From the NCBI RefSeq assembly GCF_020085105.1, contig NC_058052.1:22015733-22079732 (forward strand): a DNA stretch of 64,000 nt, given 5' to 3'. Position 1 is the first letter of the stretch. The number at the start of each line of letters is the position of its first letter. Of this stretch, positions 11,046-23,179 are shown piece by piece. Below the pieces are notes generated by a model. The model saw only the letters and a list, made by a program, of their open reading frames with translations. It made no database searches and was not told the DNA's origin. The stretch is from Siniperca chuatsi (lineage: Eukaryota > Chordata > Actinopteri > Centrarchiformes > Sinipercidae). A program made the translations under genes and the position numbers.

Positions 11046-14000
11046 CCATGAGTGAAATCAAACTAAGTGATTGCAAACTGTGAAATTGATGTCCACAAAT
11101 GCTGAATCAGCACAGTCCTTTAAGTCTGTCATCCATGCAGAGTGACACCTTGGCTTCTAATTATAAGATGATCTGATCTGGGTCCAGCCCTGCAGAACAT
11201 TGCTTATGACATTTATGAGTCAAATGTCCGCTGCCATTTTGACACGTGTGATCAAAGTGAGTCACAACAGAGAGAGTGAGTAATTACATTTTAACTTAAC
11301 ACCAGAATTGAGTCATTTGGGGGAAACCCTGGTTACATGAAAACTGATGAATTGTGTGGAAATGGTGTTATCCATTTGTTTGTTTAATGTTGTGACTTTG
11401 TTGCAAAATGCCAGGGGACAGTAGAGGTAAATAAGAGCAGTACTCAAGAGGAGCAGTATAAGAGGTTAAAAATAGATATATGAAAAAGAAGACAAAAGAA
11501 AATAATACGTCTTTTATGCTGAATATCTGAACTACGACTATACTTGAATGTTATTTAAATAATTTACATATCTGTTGTGAACCTCTGATTTCTCCAGAAA
11601 ATTTACAGTTAGGCCTGCTTGTCTAATGGACAACAAAAAAGCTTCCTGTTAATCTTCAAGCTTGATTTACAGATGTAAATCAAAAATATAAAGGTAAATA
11701 AATGATAAATTAATTTACAAAATTACTGCAACAGTAATACTCATTGTGGTGTTAATGTTAAAATTGCAGCAGCTACTACTTTCTTTGCCAGTAGGTGGCG
11801 ACTTCAACATGTTCCTTCCTATCGGTGCTGCAGGTTGGCATGTGTGGAACTGATCTCACAATGACCAAAGAGCTCCATCTGGAAACAAGAACGTGTGAGT
11901 TTGTGACACAAGCCATGAGGTGTGTCATATCTAAGAAAGTCTCTATAAAGCAAACCTCCAAACATTGAGCATTAGAGACAAACATGATAAAGCTTTTATG
12001 AACTGCATATAGGCTGAATCACTATTGCAGTTAAGACTGAGAGCAGCAAAACAGACATTTTCAGAAATGTCGCAGATTATGACCTAAACTTTGCGTTTAG
12101 GCATGTGGGGTCCCGTAAGGTTAAATCCTCCAGAGATGACACTCATGAGGCTTTCTGGCTTTCCAGCACAGCCAGAAAGCTATTAACTAATGTACTCTTG
12201 GTAATGATGATATGTTATGACCTTTTTAAGCAGAAAAGCCTAACCAGGAACAGGGGTCGCAAATTAGCCTTGGATAGAAATCCTATATGCAGCACATCTG
12301 TATGATGTTATTGTAACCTGTTAACATGTTTTTTGCAGTGTCCCTGACAAATAAACTAATAAATAAATGAAAAGAGAGAGAAAGTAAGAAACCCTTTTTT
12401 AATGCCACAAAGTTATGAAGAACAGAGCAGAAATGAAGAGTCCCTTTGCACTTCAATTTCTGTCATCACCTTTCTCTGGAAAACATTTCCTCCTACAGTG
12501 GGAGCCATTACAGAGCGGAGCTGTGGAAACTCAGTTGGATTACTGAGAAGTCTGCTAATGGTGTGAAGCATGACAACATGACTGAAAGCAAGGTTACTTT
12601 AAAACCTTTAGACAATCGCACAACCCTCTAGATACCACACAACTATCCATTAGCAGGATCCAATGTGACCTACTTCCGCTAAAACTGTGAAGGATGGCTG
12701 AATAGGAATTAAAAGTGTAAAATACATTGAAGGTACATATTGCGATCCATGTTCTTAAACACAGCTGTACTACAGAGAAAAGATTTTCATTGGCTACATA
12801 GTAGTTTGTGGTTGCTCATGTGTGCAATCAGGAATAAGGAGGAGGCAAAAACTGGGCTTCATCACAGCTGTCTAATAGCTATTTACCAGTAGCACTGTTT
12901 TCTGGATACTGATTGTATTGACTATTTTGACACAAATCATATTGTATTGAAGTAAAGCCTGACTGACAAAATATTTTCAGCATAAGGCTGGCAATATTCA
13001 ATATTTTTGTTACTGTCAACAAATCCCATTAAAAGACAAAAATCAACAATGCATTAGTCAGTCTCTCAATGCTTTCCGACTTCCCTACGCTGTCTGTGGC
13101 ACTCAGTTCCAAGCCCATTGGTTCCTACTGAAGACATAAATCTTTAAAAACAGCTCAGGAATATATACTTTGATTTTTATAAAAGGCTGAGTCATTTCCT
13201 AAAACACCTGAGCGCTGTTGTTTTTAGTAAACATTGCTCAAACAGGAGAAAATAGTGCATTTGTTGGGGACTATTTTAAGCTAGTGAGTATTTTCAAATG
13301 CAGGATGGTGTATGTGGGATTGACTCAAAATATACTACAGCACCCTTATTCATGGTCACCAGTTATGTTTTATCTTTTCAAAGGATTTGTTGATAATAGG
13401 AAAAATATAAAAAACACCAGACTTACGCAGAGAGAGACGCCTTTTTCATTTCTTAAATTTTGTCCAACTCTGAGTCAGAGCTGACCATAACTTTACAGAA
13501 TTTTGTTCAGTTGCCCAATCCTAACCATTACCAAGCCAAATGTCTGTAATAGTGCATGCTTTTTTCAGTACTTAAACCCCTATAGAGAGAAAATGACTCT
13601 TTCTGGACTCTCATCAGTGGAAAATGACCACCTGAAGAAATACACAGACAGATGGTATAAGATGCAGGTAGGGAGAAAACAAATTTACTAAGTAGCCTGT
13701 TCATCTTTGTTTTTGGCTTTTAACACTTCCTTATGTCAGGTTGTTCTGAAGGAGCAGCATGTAGTATCGCTATCTTTCTGCAACCACCTTCATCTCCACT
13801 CCACAGGTGACTTGAGCTTCCCTTCAAAGCTGGCAGGTTTGACAGTGGCTGTGTCATCTCTAGACCTGCCTGAGCTGAGTGGGAAGAAATAGAGCTGAAA
13901 TATTATAATTTTTTCACTGGTTGTTCAAAACTGTGTACAAACTAAGCCAATATCCAACTGCTGGCAAAGTGTTGCTGTCCATGGTGCTGAAGTTGTAAGT

Positions 14001-14769
14001 GTACCAAGTGTAAGTGAATTGGAAACAGTATGACAAAGAATCCAATGGTGCAACAAATGAGGAAACTGTTATATAGGGCCATTGGTAACAAAACTTTTTC
14101 AATAGTAAATTTTCTTTTTGTTTCGATAAGATTAAACAGGACTCACGTTCATTTTTCATGTAGTCTGTCTATTCATTGGTGTGGTACTAAAATACCTGCT
14201 GATAGGATACTCAGACAAAGCTTCCCAGGAGATCTCAAACCTTCTTCTCACAGTACTGGGACAGCTGGCAAGAAGGCAGCACTTAAATTAGCTTCTCGGT
14301 TAACAAGGAAAGATGGAGGCACTCAGTGTGTTACCAGTGTTTTCATGTCAGTGTTACTGAACTTCATGTTAACCTGCTGACACCTATGGGGAAGAAGTGA
14401 AGGTTGCTTGCTGCTTTGTACTCATATATGTCAACATGTCACATTCTTCTATATGAGCACATCAATGGCTTTTTCATTTAGAAACTATGATTAGTTGACC
14501 TGGGACAGCAATGTTTGTTTTAAAACAATTAAAAATAGGTGCAACTAAAAAAAATAATCTAAATAAATGTACATTGTAGTTGATGGGTTTGTATAATATT
14601 GGAAATGGCATTCTCCTTTACAGGGCTACAGAACACCACAAACTTTCAATGGAGAGGTTTAGTGTATCGTAATAATTCAAATGCTATTTTAAACTGATCA
14701 CACTTGTGTCCTAAAACTCCAACTGTCAAACAAACAGCCAGACAAAAGACTCAGCTTTGAAAAATAAAC

Positions 14770-16594
14770 CAATATCTTTTATTTGGTGAGTGGTGTACAT
14801 CACTATATGCGCTAAAGGCAGGTCTATGCTCAGTTATAACGTCTTTGCTCTACATATTGAATAGTATAAAGTGATTATATGCATCTGTGTCCATTCAAAA
14901 TGTGTTCCTCCTGCTCTTGTTCCTGTTTCTCCTTTTTGACCATGTTTGGATTCTCTAAAACACTTCAGTCAGCACTTTGATCATGATTGCACCATAGAAA
15001 TAGAACAATAAATCAATTGAAAGTTATCATCCTAATGAAACAAAAATCAATCAAATGTTTAATTGTAATTCTATGCAACTATTGTTCTATTAAAGGTAAA
15101 CCAATGGTGCTAGAGTTCTCTATTGAAAGTTGATTGGTTAGCTAAAATTGATCAGAATCCAATCAGACAGATGTTCCATTCAAAGTTAATTGGACAAATG
15201 TTTCACTTAAAGCTAAAGGGATAGTAGATACACTGAAAACAAAATAGATAAATAAAAACAAATGCTGTTCCATTGACATTCAACAGGTCAACTGTTCAAC
15301 TGAAAGTGAATGGGATACATTTCACTCAAATTTAATGTTAAATGTTATTGGGAGAAATATTTCCATTGAAAGTTAATAGAACAACAGTTATCTTGAAACA
15401 AAATCTGACAAATATTCCACTGATTTAAAATTAAAAAGCAGTAATGGTGCTAGTGTTCTGTTGAAGATTAATTGTACAAGTGCTCCACTGAAAGTTAATG
15501 GAACTATTGGTTAGTGAAAATGAGTCAGAATTCAATTACACAGATGTTCCATTCAGAGTTAACTGGACAAACGTTGGTCTCTTGAAGCTAAAGTGACAAC
15601 AGATTGACTAATATTCAATGGTAAAGTTACTCTACTAGAAGTAAATGCTGTTCCATTGAACAGTGGATCAAATGTTTAAATGAAAGTTGATGGGACAAAT
15701 TTCACTCAAATTGAATAGGGCAGTGGTTTCATTAAAAATTATTAGGCAAAATGGTTCCATTGAAAGCTTGATCTTGAAACAAAATGTGACAAATGTCCCA
15801 TTGAATTCCAATTTATACAAGTATTTTCTTATTAAAAGTAAATAGGACCATGGTTCAGTAGAAGTTCTATTGCAAAGCAGTGATTCCACTGAAAGGCAAT
15901 GGTGCTAGCATTGCAATGAAGATCAGTTGGACACGTTCTCCATTGAAAGTTAATGGAACTTTTGTGAGTGAAAATTCATGTGAATTCAATCAGACTTATT
16001 TTCCATTCAAAGTTAACTGAACAAACACTGGTCTCTTAAAACTAAAGTTACAGTAGCTCCACTGAAAATCAATGGGAAAGGTACACTAGTGAAAGTGAAT
16101 GCTGTTCTATTGACATTCAATGTGTCAAATGTTTAAATCAATGATTTATGACTTGATCTGACAAATTTCACTCAAATTTAATAGGACAGTGGTTCCTTTA
16201 AAAAGTTATTAGGAGAGAAACAGTTCCATTGAAAGTTAATGGAACAACATTGATCTTAGAAAGAAAGTAAATGTGGTACTTCTGTTTATATTTACTGTTG
16301 CCTGTTGTCATTTTCAAACGCTGATTGACCAAACAGAACGTGGACATGCATGTTGCTCAGAGTGGCCCGCAGAGTCTTTGGGCCAGAATCTTTAGTGATT
16401 AGTATTGTATATATTGTATATATACAGTGCAAACATGTACTGTGTGTATGAATAGATAGATAACCACATTGGAGAACACATCATCATTGGCTGATTTCAC
16501 TGTTGAATGTCCTTTGGATTAATACTGTGTTGTTTTTGGAATGGGCGGTTTCATGAGGATGACTTGAGGTATTCACTCGAGCACGGGCCCCTCT
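14770..16594 (-). other. vip: vip 3' UTR and flank (end uncertain)
   Basis: After the TGA at 16597..16595 there is no further coding sequence. On the - strand, the first canonical AATAAA (TTTATT on the + strand) that I find downstream is at about 14776. ATTAAA variants occur closer, at about 16175 and 15335. If the distal signal is used, the whole tandem array at 15000-16275 is transcribed as part of the vip 3' UTR. Confidence 0.4.
15000..16275. repeat. Degenerate higher-order tandem array, 'ccattgaaagttaatggaac' units
   Basis: Dozens of diverged copies of a short module (consensus near 'ttccattgaaagttaatgga') run through this stretch. They are arranged in three larger blocks that share the same order of landmarks. 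'aatggtgctag' occurs at about 15107, 15443 and 15899; 'gatgttccattcaaagttaa' or its variants at about 15168, 15543 and 15998; 'aatgctgttccattga' or its variants at about 15262, 15645 and 16098; 'aaatttcactcaaat' in each block. Block spacing is about 335-455 bp. The array lies just downstream of the vip stop codon, so it may be inside the vip 3' UTR. Confidence 0.8.
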
Positions 16595-16961
16595 TCAAAG
16601 TGGCTGCAATAAAACAGGAGAGGGGAGAACATGGACAGCAAAGAGGGTTACTGGTCTAGAACGACTGATAATTCACAATCCTATAGAGTTAATATAGACA
16701 TTTCCACCTTTTTATTTCCCTACATTTACTTGTTTATAGATTTGTTGCAAAAGTCATGTATCTGTGAATATCAGAAATATTGCTCCATTCTAGCCATTTA
16801 AATGTTCACATATAAGGAAATTATGTTTGCGTGCTCTTGAACTTCTATCTTTGTAAGGATCAATTTGAGTTTTAGACCTTGAGTGTGAGGATATTTTGCA
16901 TGGATTGGGGTTAGGCATACAGTTGTGAAGGTGAAAGGCCACATGAATAACAGTACAAATA

Positions 16962-16999
<38 letters not shown>

Positions 17000-19900
17000 C
17001 CTACCAGTTGAAAGTTGTTTAGGAGGTGATCTACGTTGATGTCATTGTAGCTCTCCTGGAAGGTGTTGGGTTCGTCCCTGGACTCCTCCAGGTCGCTGGT
17101 TCCAGGATCTTCTAAGCTGTGTGTGTTTTTTTGGTGTGAAAGTGGAGTGGCAGAGGGTGAAGAAAGTCAATACATATGAATAGTTTTATTCCACAACATT
17201 GTATTCATGCAAATATTTGAAATTCTAAGGCAAAATCAAGAAAACATGATGGAAAATACCTGACCGGGGGGAAAAAAAATACATTTTTTGCCCGAAATAA
17301 TATGAAAGAGTTGCCTTTATTTTTTCCTGTGAATTACTTATTAATCATACATTAAAATTTACTGCATGTTCTGCAAATGTGTAGTTTTCAAATGTATGTT
17401 ATTGATTCTTTTATTGTTGTTTTATTTTATGTGACTGTACTCGTTTTATGTGTGTATGAAGAAATGTGAGTTTAATTTCTGTTTGAAATACATGAGCCTA
17501 CATGTTCAGTGAAGTTGGTTGTGTTTTAACTGTATTTTTAAGCTAGGTGTCTCAAAAGCTTTCATGTGGTTGATGTGGCTATTTGGTCTTGGTCCGAGAA
17601 TCAGCTGATTAGATTTTGTGTTGTTTTGGATGTGATATTTTTGCCTTTATTGTCTTTTTTTTTTAGCACTTATGATTGTGCTGGGAAAGTCCATGTTAGC
17701 GGCTAAATGGTGTTTCATTCACATGCTATTTTATCAGAAAATCAAACCCGGAAGACAAACAATAAACAAATGTAAACAGTTATGGCCGCTGCAGACTTGA
17801 ATGCAGGAGAATTTGTCAGTATTTATCGTTTTTGTGCTTTAGTAAATGCCTTGAAAAGGTTTATCTTTATAAATACATTTTGCAGTTAGCAATAGAAGGA
17901 AACACTACTAAATTCACCTGAACAGGCTGAGTTCCTAAAATGAACTTTAGAAAGCAAATAGTGACAGCTTTCCACACCAGTCAGTTGGTTTCGCTTCACT
18001 TATTGTTATTTATCCATCGATTTTGCTTTCTGAACACATTTTATGGGAGAATTAGGCCATGCAGCTGTTGAATCATGCTTTGTTTTAGATTTACAATGAC
18101 ATATTTAAAAAGCTGCGTACAAGGTTCTGAGGATTTTTGGTCATGTTATCATTCAAATTGCTCATAATTTGTTGGTTAGTCTGGTTTCCAAACACTGAGC
18201 TCATTTGATTCTCAGCAAACAGCAACCACCAAAATTGAGTGGTAAAGTCAATGTGAATGTTCTCTTCTCATGACTATGGTTGTTCTTAATGGCTGCTGCT
18301 GTACATACTGGTTCAAGAGAAATCGTCAGCTGTATAGAATTCCATTAAAAATCCTAACCTCTTTTAAATTACAAGGTTTCTTTTGTTTAACAAAATATCG
18401 TGACACCAGGGAGCGCCAAGAAATTTGGCTACAGCCTGTGATTTTAAGTGTATGTTTTTACAGAGTAACATCTCATAACAAAAACTGAGCTCAAGAGATT
18501 CAGGTTAGACCAAAATAAGAAGAAGGTATGGTGTTGTTATTAAGTTATTTACCTATACAATCACCTTAAGGGAGAGAATAAAACAGATGGACAGGTGATG
18601 GTAGGGAGGTGTGATACCTACCTTCTCTTTCCTGTTAAGACTGAGTTCAGGTACTTCTTGACGGCCATCTGTTTGCGGAAGCGGCTGTAGTTGTCTGTAA
18701 AGATGGCGTCTGAGTGGCGCTTCACTGGCTCCTCCATCAGCTCGTCACTGGACAGAGGAGAGATAATGACATAAACAAAGAGAAGAATGAAGGCTTCACC
18801 ACAGTTCAGAGGGAAGCAGGCTCTAATACAAAGTCAGGGCAGCTCAGGATCTTTCTTCTCTTTGTGTGTATGTGAATTCCTCCTGGCTGTATAACAAACG
18901 TGTAATGAAGCGGTAATGGCATAAATTAACCTTTAAAAATGTTTAGTCAATTACAAAATGCATCATCAAGCAGGTCGGGTCTTTTCATTGTAAATGTCAG
19001 TAGGTCCTCTGGTGTTAAACTGTAATCATTACCAAAAACAATCTGCTCTCTACATGTGAAACATGATGTATTTTCACTTTTTGCAAAAAGTCTCCCCTGA
19101 CCTAAAAGTTAGAAAATGTGGTTTTGACAGGAAAAAGGGATGCACAATCAAGTGTTTTCCTTCATAATGAAACTGCACATTTACAAATACTTTGTGTTTT
19201 CTTTGTCTTTGTGTGAGTTAACTTCTGTATGAACACAAATAACTGTCAGAAAAGATATTTTCTAATCAACATTCAAATGGACAGTGTGTTATACTCTGAG
19301 GTGACATTTCTCCCACTATTTTAGGGTGACATGCTGGAACTTCAGACTTCTACACCCATTTACATTTTATGGCATAAATTACGCTGTAGCCATACATTTA
19401 GATGAACTCCATCTATTCTCTGATGGGTTTGGGTTCACCCTTTTTAAAGGAAGAGGTTGATGTTGGCTTCACTTTACCCCGTCTTTATCCACTTTCCCCC
19501 CCTTTTTTCTGTTTTCAAAAATAGAATAAATGTTTCATAAATGTGAAACCAGGTTTTTAAAAAAAATGTGATCTCTAATTTTCAATGAGGTCCAGGTTTG
19601 AGAGGTCTACACAGCACTTTATGAAGCCTGTAGACCTGGTATTGGCTTGACAGAGAAAAAACTGTGAAACTTCAGGGGTTTTTTTCTGTTTACCAAAAGT
19701 GAAAAGTTGTTTAAAATAGGCTTTAGACTCTTAAAATAGACTCAGTAAATATTATAAAATCCCATTTAACAATTTCAAGGCGTGACTATGAAAAATCAGC
19801 CAAAAAATAAATAACTAAAACCCTTAAAGTTTTCCTTTTACACGCTATTGAAAAAGCGAAATTCGGCTTCGTCGTCTGCTTGCCAGCTCTCCGGTTTCCC

Positions 19901-20749
19901 GCACTCTGCGGACGGGGAGGTCACCTACCTGACCCGCTTTCCGATCAGAGACTCCAGGTACCTCCGCGCTGATAGCTGTCCGAGGAGTTTGCTGTATCCG
20001 CTGGTGAACAGACCATCCGCGTGCCTCGTCGGTCTGCACAGCATCACAGCACAGTTACATTCAAATCTGATTGACATTTGATGCATTAAAACACCAAATG
20101 AGGTAACAACATATATCAAATAGTCGCGCACCAGCTCCAATTCTAAGGGTGCATTGGTTGTAATTATACTAATAATGGTCTAAAGCGGGAAGCGTGAAGG
20201 CTTTTGTTTTGTTGTAAACAAAAAACAAAACCCCAGTAACATTAGCCTTTATAGTGATGCAGCAGTGAAACGGCGATTGTTCAGTCAGCTTATTTGCCAT
20301 CAAAATGATTTCTGATTTCACTCCTTAAAAGGTAGGCTACCAACGTGCGTAAAATCTCCATGGATCTCTTAAAGAGTTATATATCATTTGGTATTATGAA
20401 ATGCAAAGAGCGTCACAGCACTTGTCAGCCATTTGAGAAGACTGTTTATGATGATGCCGTGTGAGATAGAAATACAGTAACTAATTTAAGTATCACCTTT
20501 GTTTACAGGCTCACTATTAATGTAAGTAGATTGTAGAAATATGAATGAGCCTGAGCAGGAGTCCGGAGACAAACCTGCACAGGGTAATCATACAGCGGTG
20601 GATTTTCCTTTCTTCTCAGCAGTTTCAGTTGGAGATAACACAGGTTTCTCTTACCTCATGGATGTGTATGGCAGACTCAGAGTCCGGGAGTACAACACAC
20701 TGCACAGGGCTAGTAGGAAAAGCAGCTGGGGGCCGGTTCGTTGTAACAT
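16595..20749 (-). CDS. vip: VIP/PHI prohormone (vasoactive intestinal peptide), complete
   Basis: This is the secreted precursor of PHI and VIP, neuropeptides acting on class B GPCRs (VPAC-type). Coding exons on the - strand are 20749..20655, 20033..19929, 18747..18622, 17116..17005 and 16603..16595. All introns are GT-AG and phases match, giving 447 nt and 148 residues. Residues 1 to about 22 form a signal peptide with a leucine-rich core ([12 protein letters not shown]). PHI is residues 36-62: it begins HADGLF and ends at Ile before GKR, the amidation and cleavage site. VIP is residues 78-105: it begins [10 protein letters not shown], is preceded by KR and followed by GKR. An acidic C-terminal peptide ends NNFQLPL. 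The exon plan equals mammalian VIP (one peptide per exon). The start ATG lies 10 nt into exon 2; the upstream frame is closed by TAA. Confidence 0.96.
16964..16999. repeat. (TG)n microsatellite in vip intron
   Basis: About 18 TG units lie 5 bp inside the donor of the penultimate vip coding exon. On the - strand it reads as (CA)n right after GTAGGAA. Confidence 0.95.
18622..18747 (-). other. vip: vip exon encoding VIP
   Basis: This 126-nt exon encodes the mature 28-residue VIP at 18716..18633. The peptide differs from mammalian VIP only at a few conservative positions (for example Ile5, Ser11, Phe13, and Val-Leu-Thr at the end). It is flanked by Lys-Arg and by Gly-Lys-Arg, giving a C-terminally amidated peptide. 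It opens with a short acidic spacer (DELMEE) between PHI and VIP. Confidence 0.96.
19929..20033 (-). other. vip: vip exon encoding PHI
   Basis: This 105-nt exon encodes the 27-residue peptide histidine-isoleucine at 20023..19943. Its N-terminus is [10 protein letters not shown], and the processing site GKR lies at 19942..19934. The peptide contains an internal Arg-Arg (residues 20-21) where mammals have Lys-Lys. Donor AG|GTAGGT and acceptor TGTGCAG|A flank it. Confidence 0.95.
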
Positions 20750-20759
20750 CGCTTTACAC
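20655..20759 (-). other. vip: vip exon 2: short 5' UTR plus signal peptide
   Basis: Acceptor CATCTTCAG precedes 20759, and donor GAG|GTAAGAG follows 20655. The ATG at 20749..20747 opens a hydrophobic leader of about 22 residues and a short pro-segment (TLSLPYTSM). It splices in phase 2 to the PHI exon. Confidence 0.92.
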
Positions 20760-20929
20760 CTGAAGATGGAAACGGTAATGGGTTATTCTCCCTCTAACCT
20801 GAACACAATTAGCATACCAGGTCATTTCCCACCAGTCTACCTACCTATCTCTAAAAAAGATCACCCTCCACTCATTACCATATGAATTTGATTCATTGTC
20901 TGGCACCAGGAGCCGTTTGGACATTTAGC

Positions 20930-21570
20930 TTATCTTTAATAAACCACTCATGTAATGGTGAATTTTGTCAGAGGAGAACAAAAGAAAGCAGCGGAATCTA
21001 ATGCGTAATTACGCACGGCTGGCGAGGACAAAACATCTTATTACACCCCGGGGATGCTTAAATTCTGTTGCCCCCAGAGAGACCACAATCCAAATTTAAT
21101 GTGTTGAGCTTTTACTCACAGAAACGTCCTACTCCTCAAACGCGTTCACTTCCAAAATGCTTTCCATTTCCTCCAAAGTCACCAGAGTAAATTGTTAACA
21201 GTGGAAATGTAAAAATCCCCTTTGTGCATTTTTTTAGCCCACGCCTTTTAGAGATAATTCACCGTTTAAAATGTTAGTTTTTAGCTGATTCAGCTTTCGG
21301 ACTCTCAAGTCACTACTTGTCAACTGAGAAGGGATAAAACAGAAGAGTGTTTTAGCCACGAGGGACTGCTATGATAATGATCTTTGACAAATCTCTCGGT
21401 TGATGGTGATTTTTACAGAGGAAAAAAAACCAATTCGGAATCCAATGAGTAATTACGCACAACGCGAACACCGGGGAACCCTAAACATGATTACTTATTA
21501 CACCGCGGGAACGCTGCGATTCTGTTGCCACCATAGACCACAAACCTAATTTAATGTATGGAGCTGCTGC
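20930..21570. repeat. Imperfect duplication in vip intron 1
   Basis: Block A (about 20945-21115) and block B (about 21405-21570) share in order: 'atggtgaattttgtcagagg'/'atggtgatttttacagagg', 'ggaatctaatgcgtaattac'/'ggaatccaatgagtaattac', 'cttattacaccccggggatg'/'cttattacaccgcgggaacg', 'attctgttgcccccagagag'/'attctgttgccaccatagac', and 'aatttaatgtgttgagct'/'aatttaatgtatggagct'. The period is about 460 bp. Block A carries a perfect 12-bp palindrome GCGTAATTACGC (21003..21014). Confidence 0.75.
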
Positions 21571-21757
21571 TGGCATTATAACGATCAATTTATTCAACAT
21601 AAAACTCAATATTCGATCATTTGGAGAGACTTATCGAAAACCTGGAGCGCGCAAAAAGATCAAAAACACAAGTTCAAAATGAGCAAACACGGAGACCACC
21701 GAGAACACAACATCTCAAAAAAACTAAAATAATTTCTATGTAAATATAAAATCTTAC

Positions 21758-21886
21758 ATGTGCTCTAGAGAAAGTTGTCTGCTTTTTGCTCTTTCCGCTG
21801 CGCTCTCCAAAGTCCTGATCTCGAGCCGCTGCTGTATCTCCACGCTGTTGACCCGATGCTTCCCGACTCGCTTTCTCTTTCTGTCT
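21758..21886 (-). other. vip: vip non-coding exon 1 (5' UTR)
   Basis: It lies about 30 bp downstream (- strand) of the TATAAAA box and ends at a strong donor, CACAT|GTAAGA (21757). No ATG-initiated prohormone frame starts here. Mammalian VIP also has a non-coding first exon. The 5' limit is estimated from the TATA position. Confidence 0.7.
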
Positions 21887-21904
21887 TTCTCGCCTTTAGG
21901 TCTG

Positions 21905-22005
21905 CTCCCGTTTTATACATCTGGATGTTTCTCATGGAGCAGAAGAGAACATCAGATTCGATCAGGGGCCTGAGACGTCAGTAGGTCGCTGCTTCCGTCA
22001 TTGGT
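21905..22005 (-). promoter_or_regulatory. vip: vip core promoter: TATA box, CRE-like sites, CCAAT
   Basis: Read on the - strand there is a CCAAT box overlapping TGACGG (about 22004..21995), a CRE-like TGACGTCT (21980..21973) and TATAAAA (21917..21911). Two TGACG motifs roughly 20 bp apart, about 60-90 bp upstream of the TATA box, mirror the cAMP-responsive element of the mammalian VIP promoter. cAMP/CREB regulation is inferred from that family knowledge, not measured. Confidence 0.75.
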
Positions 22006-23179
22006 CTTGCTCACGGTCGGAACCAAACAGGCCTGTGGTGAAATTAGTGGGGATTTTTTTCTTTTTCTTCTAACTAATCGTAGAAATAACTAACTTATAT
22101 GCCAATGTTGATGCTGATGCATTTTCCCTTGGCACTTCTCCCTAATCAGCTGCTGCAGGAAGGCAGGAAGGGAGAAATTGAAAATTGGACAGGAAATCAA
22201 AATGGAAAAGATCTCAGAAGGGAAGGTGAACTCAATAATTTTCTGCATATCTGTTATATAAGACAGAAGAAGAACAGGAATGACAAGAAAAAGGAGTAGA
22301 AGCAGGTACAGGCTCAAGTCTCCACAAACCAAGTGAACTTTAAAAAACAGCTTTATTTTTTCACACAGCACCCAGTGGATTCCAGAAATACTGATGTCCA
22401 CTTGCATGAAATAAAGATCCTTGCCATGGTTTCCCCTTACATGTTTTAGGGACCCTTGGGATACTATTTCCACGAGGCCAGTGATGGAGATAAAGAGAGA
22501 CAGACAGGTTAGTGAATGGGTTTTGAAGCTTTGAGATGACTACGCTTAGTTGTGGTTTGGGCAAAATGAAAGTTTTCCATGATATTTTATGCTTTGTTGT
22601 ATAGCAAGCTTTTTGTTTTCATCCTGAAATTATGGTCCAGCATCTGAAAGGGGCACTCATAGAGCCCATACTGTGCCCAGAACTGATAAAACAGGCTAAA
22701 CCCAATAGGTAAAGGCCTCTACATAGCTACAATGACTGTGGATTTAAGGAAAGACTGTCATACAGTGCCTATTATGTCGATTTATACACTTATAAAGAGT
22801 ACGGTCTAGACCTGCTCCATAGGAAAAGTGCAATGAGATAACTTCTGTTGTGAAATGGCGCTATATAAAAAAACAATTAAATAAATTGAACTTTCAGAAT
22901 TCAAGATTGAATCAGAAGAAATCAATAAATCGTGAACTTGGAAGGTTCTCTCTGACTTTTTCCCTCAGAGTTACCTACAGTCATGATCTCTGAATGTCAT
23001 TTTGTTCCTGTTTTTTAAGATCCTGGGATGTAAACTCTTTAATGTACAATGTCTGACAATTGCTCTCTGCTTTAAGGTTATCTTACACTGTCACGCTAAA
23101 AAAATATTTTTAAAATAAACTTTAAAACTTGTCAGACGTTTCTTTTGGGACATGCATTAATTCTGAGAATCCTCTACAG

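Larger units (their letters stand above)
3316..14769. other. Intergenic region between convergent fbxo5 and vip
   Basis: No run of open frame here resembles a known protein or combines with splice sites into a gene. The longest ORF (3909..4334, 141 codons) has no recognisable family, and its residues look like translated AT-rich DNA. The region holds dispersed repeat fragments listed separately (4670-4800, 5830-5950, 5985-6110, 6490-6700, 8715-9205, 10840-11045), a (CA)n tract at 10172-10203, and CA-rich DNA at about 10360-10540. Sequences around 7040-7190 and 11110-11290 are less AT-rich and could be conserved regulatory DNA. Nothing further is seen in 11300-14750. Confidence 0.6.

Noticed and set aside
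15000..16275. CRISPR-like array of repeats and spacers
   Set aside because: Repeats are degenerate, spacing is irregular, the setting is a vertebrate gene flank and there are no cas genes; a tandem satellite-like array explains it.
22090..22473. 127-codon - strand ORF with a hydrophobic segment upstream of vip
   Set aside because: The hydrophobicity comes from T/A-rich codons; no homology recognised and an equally open unrelated frame lies on the other strand.
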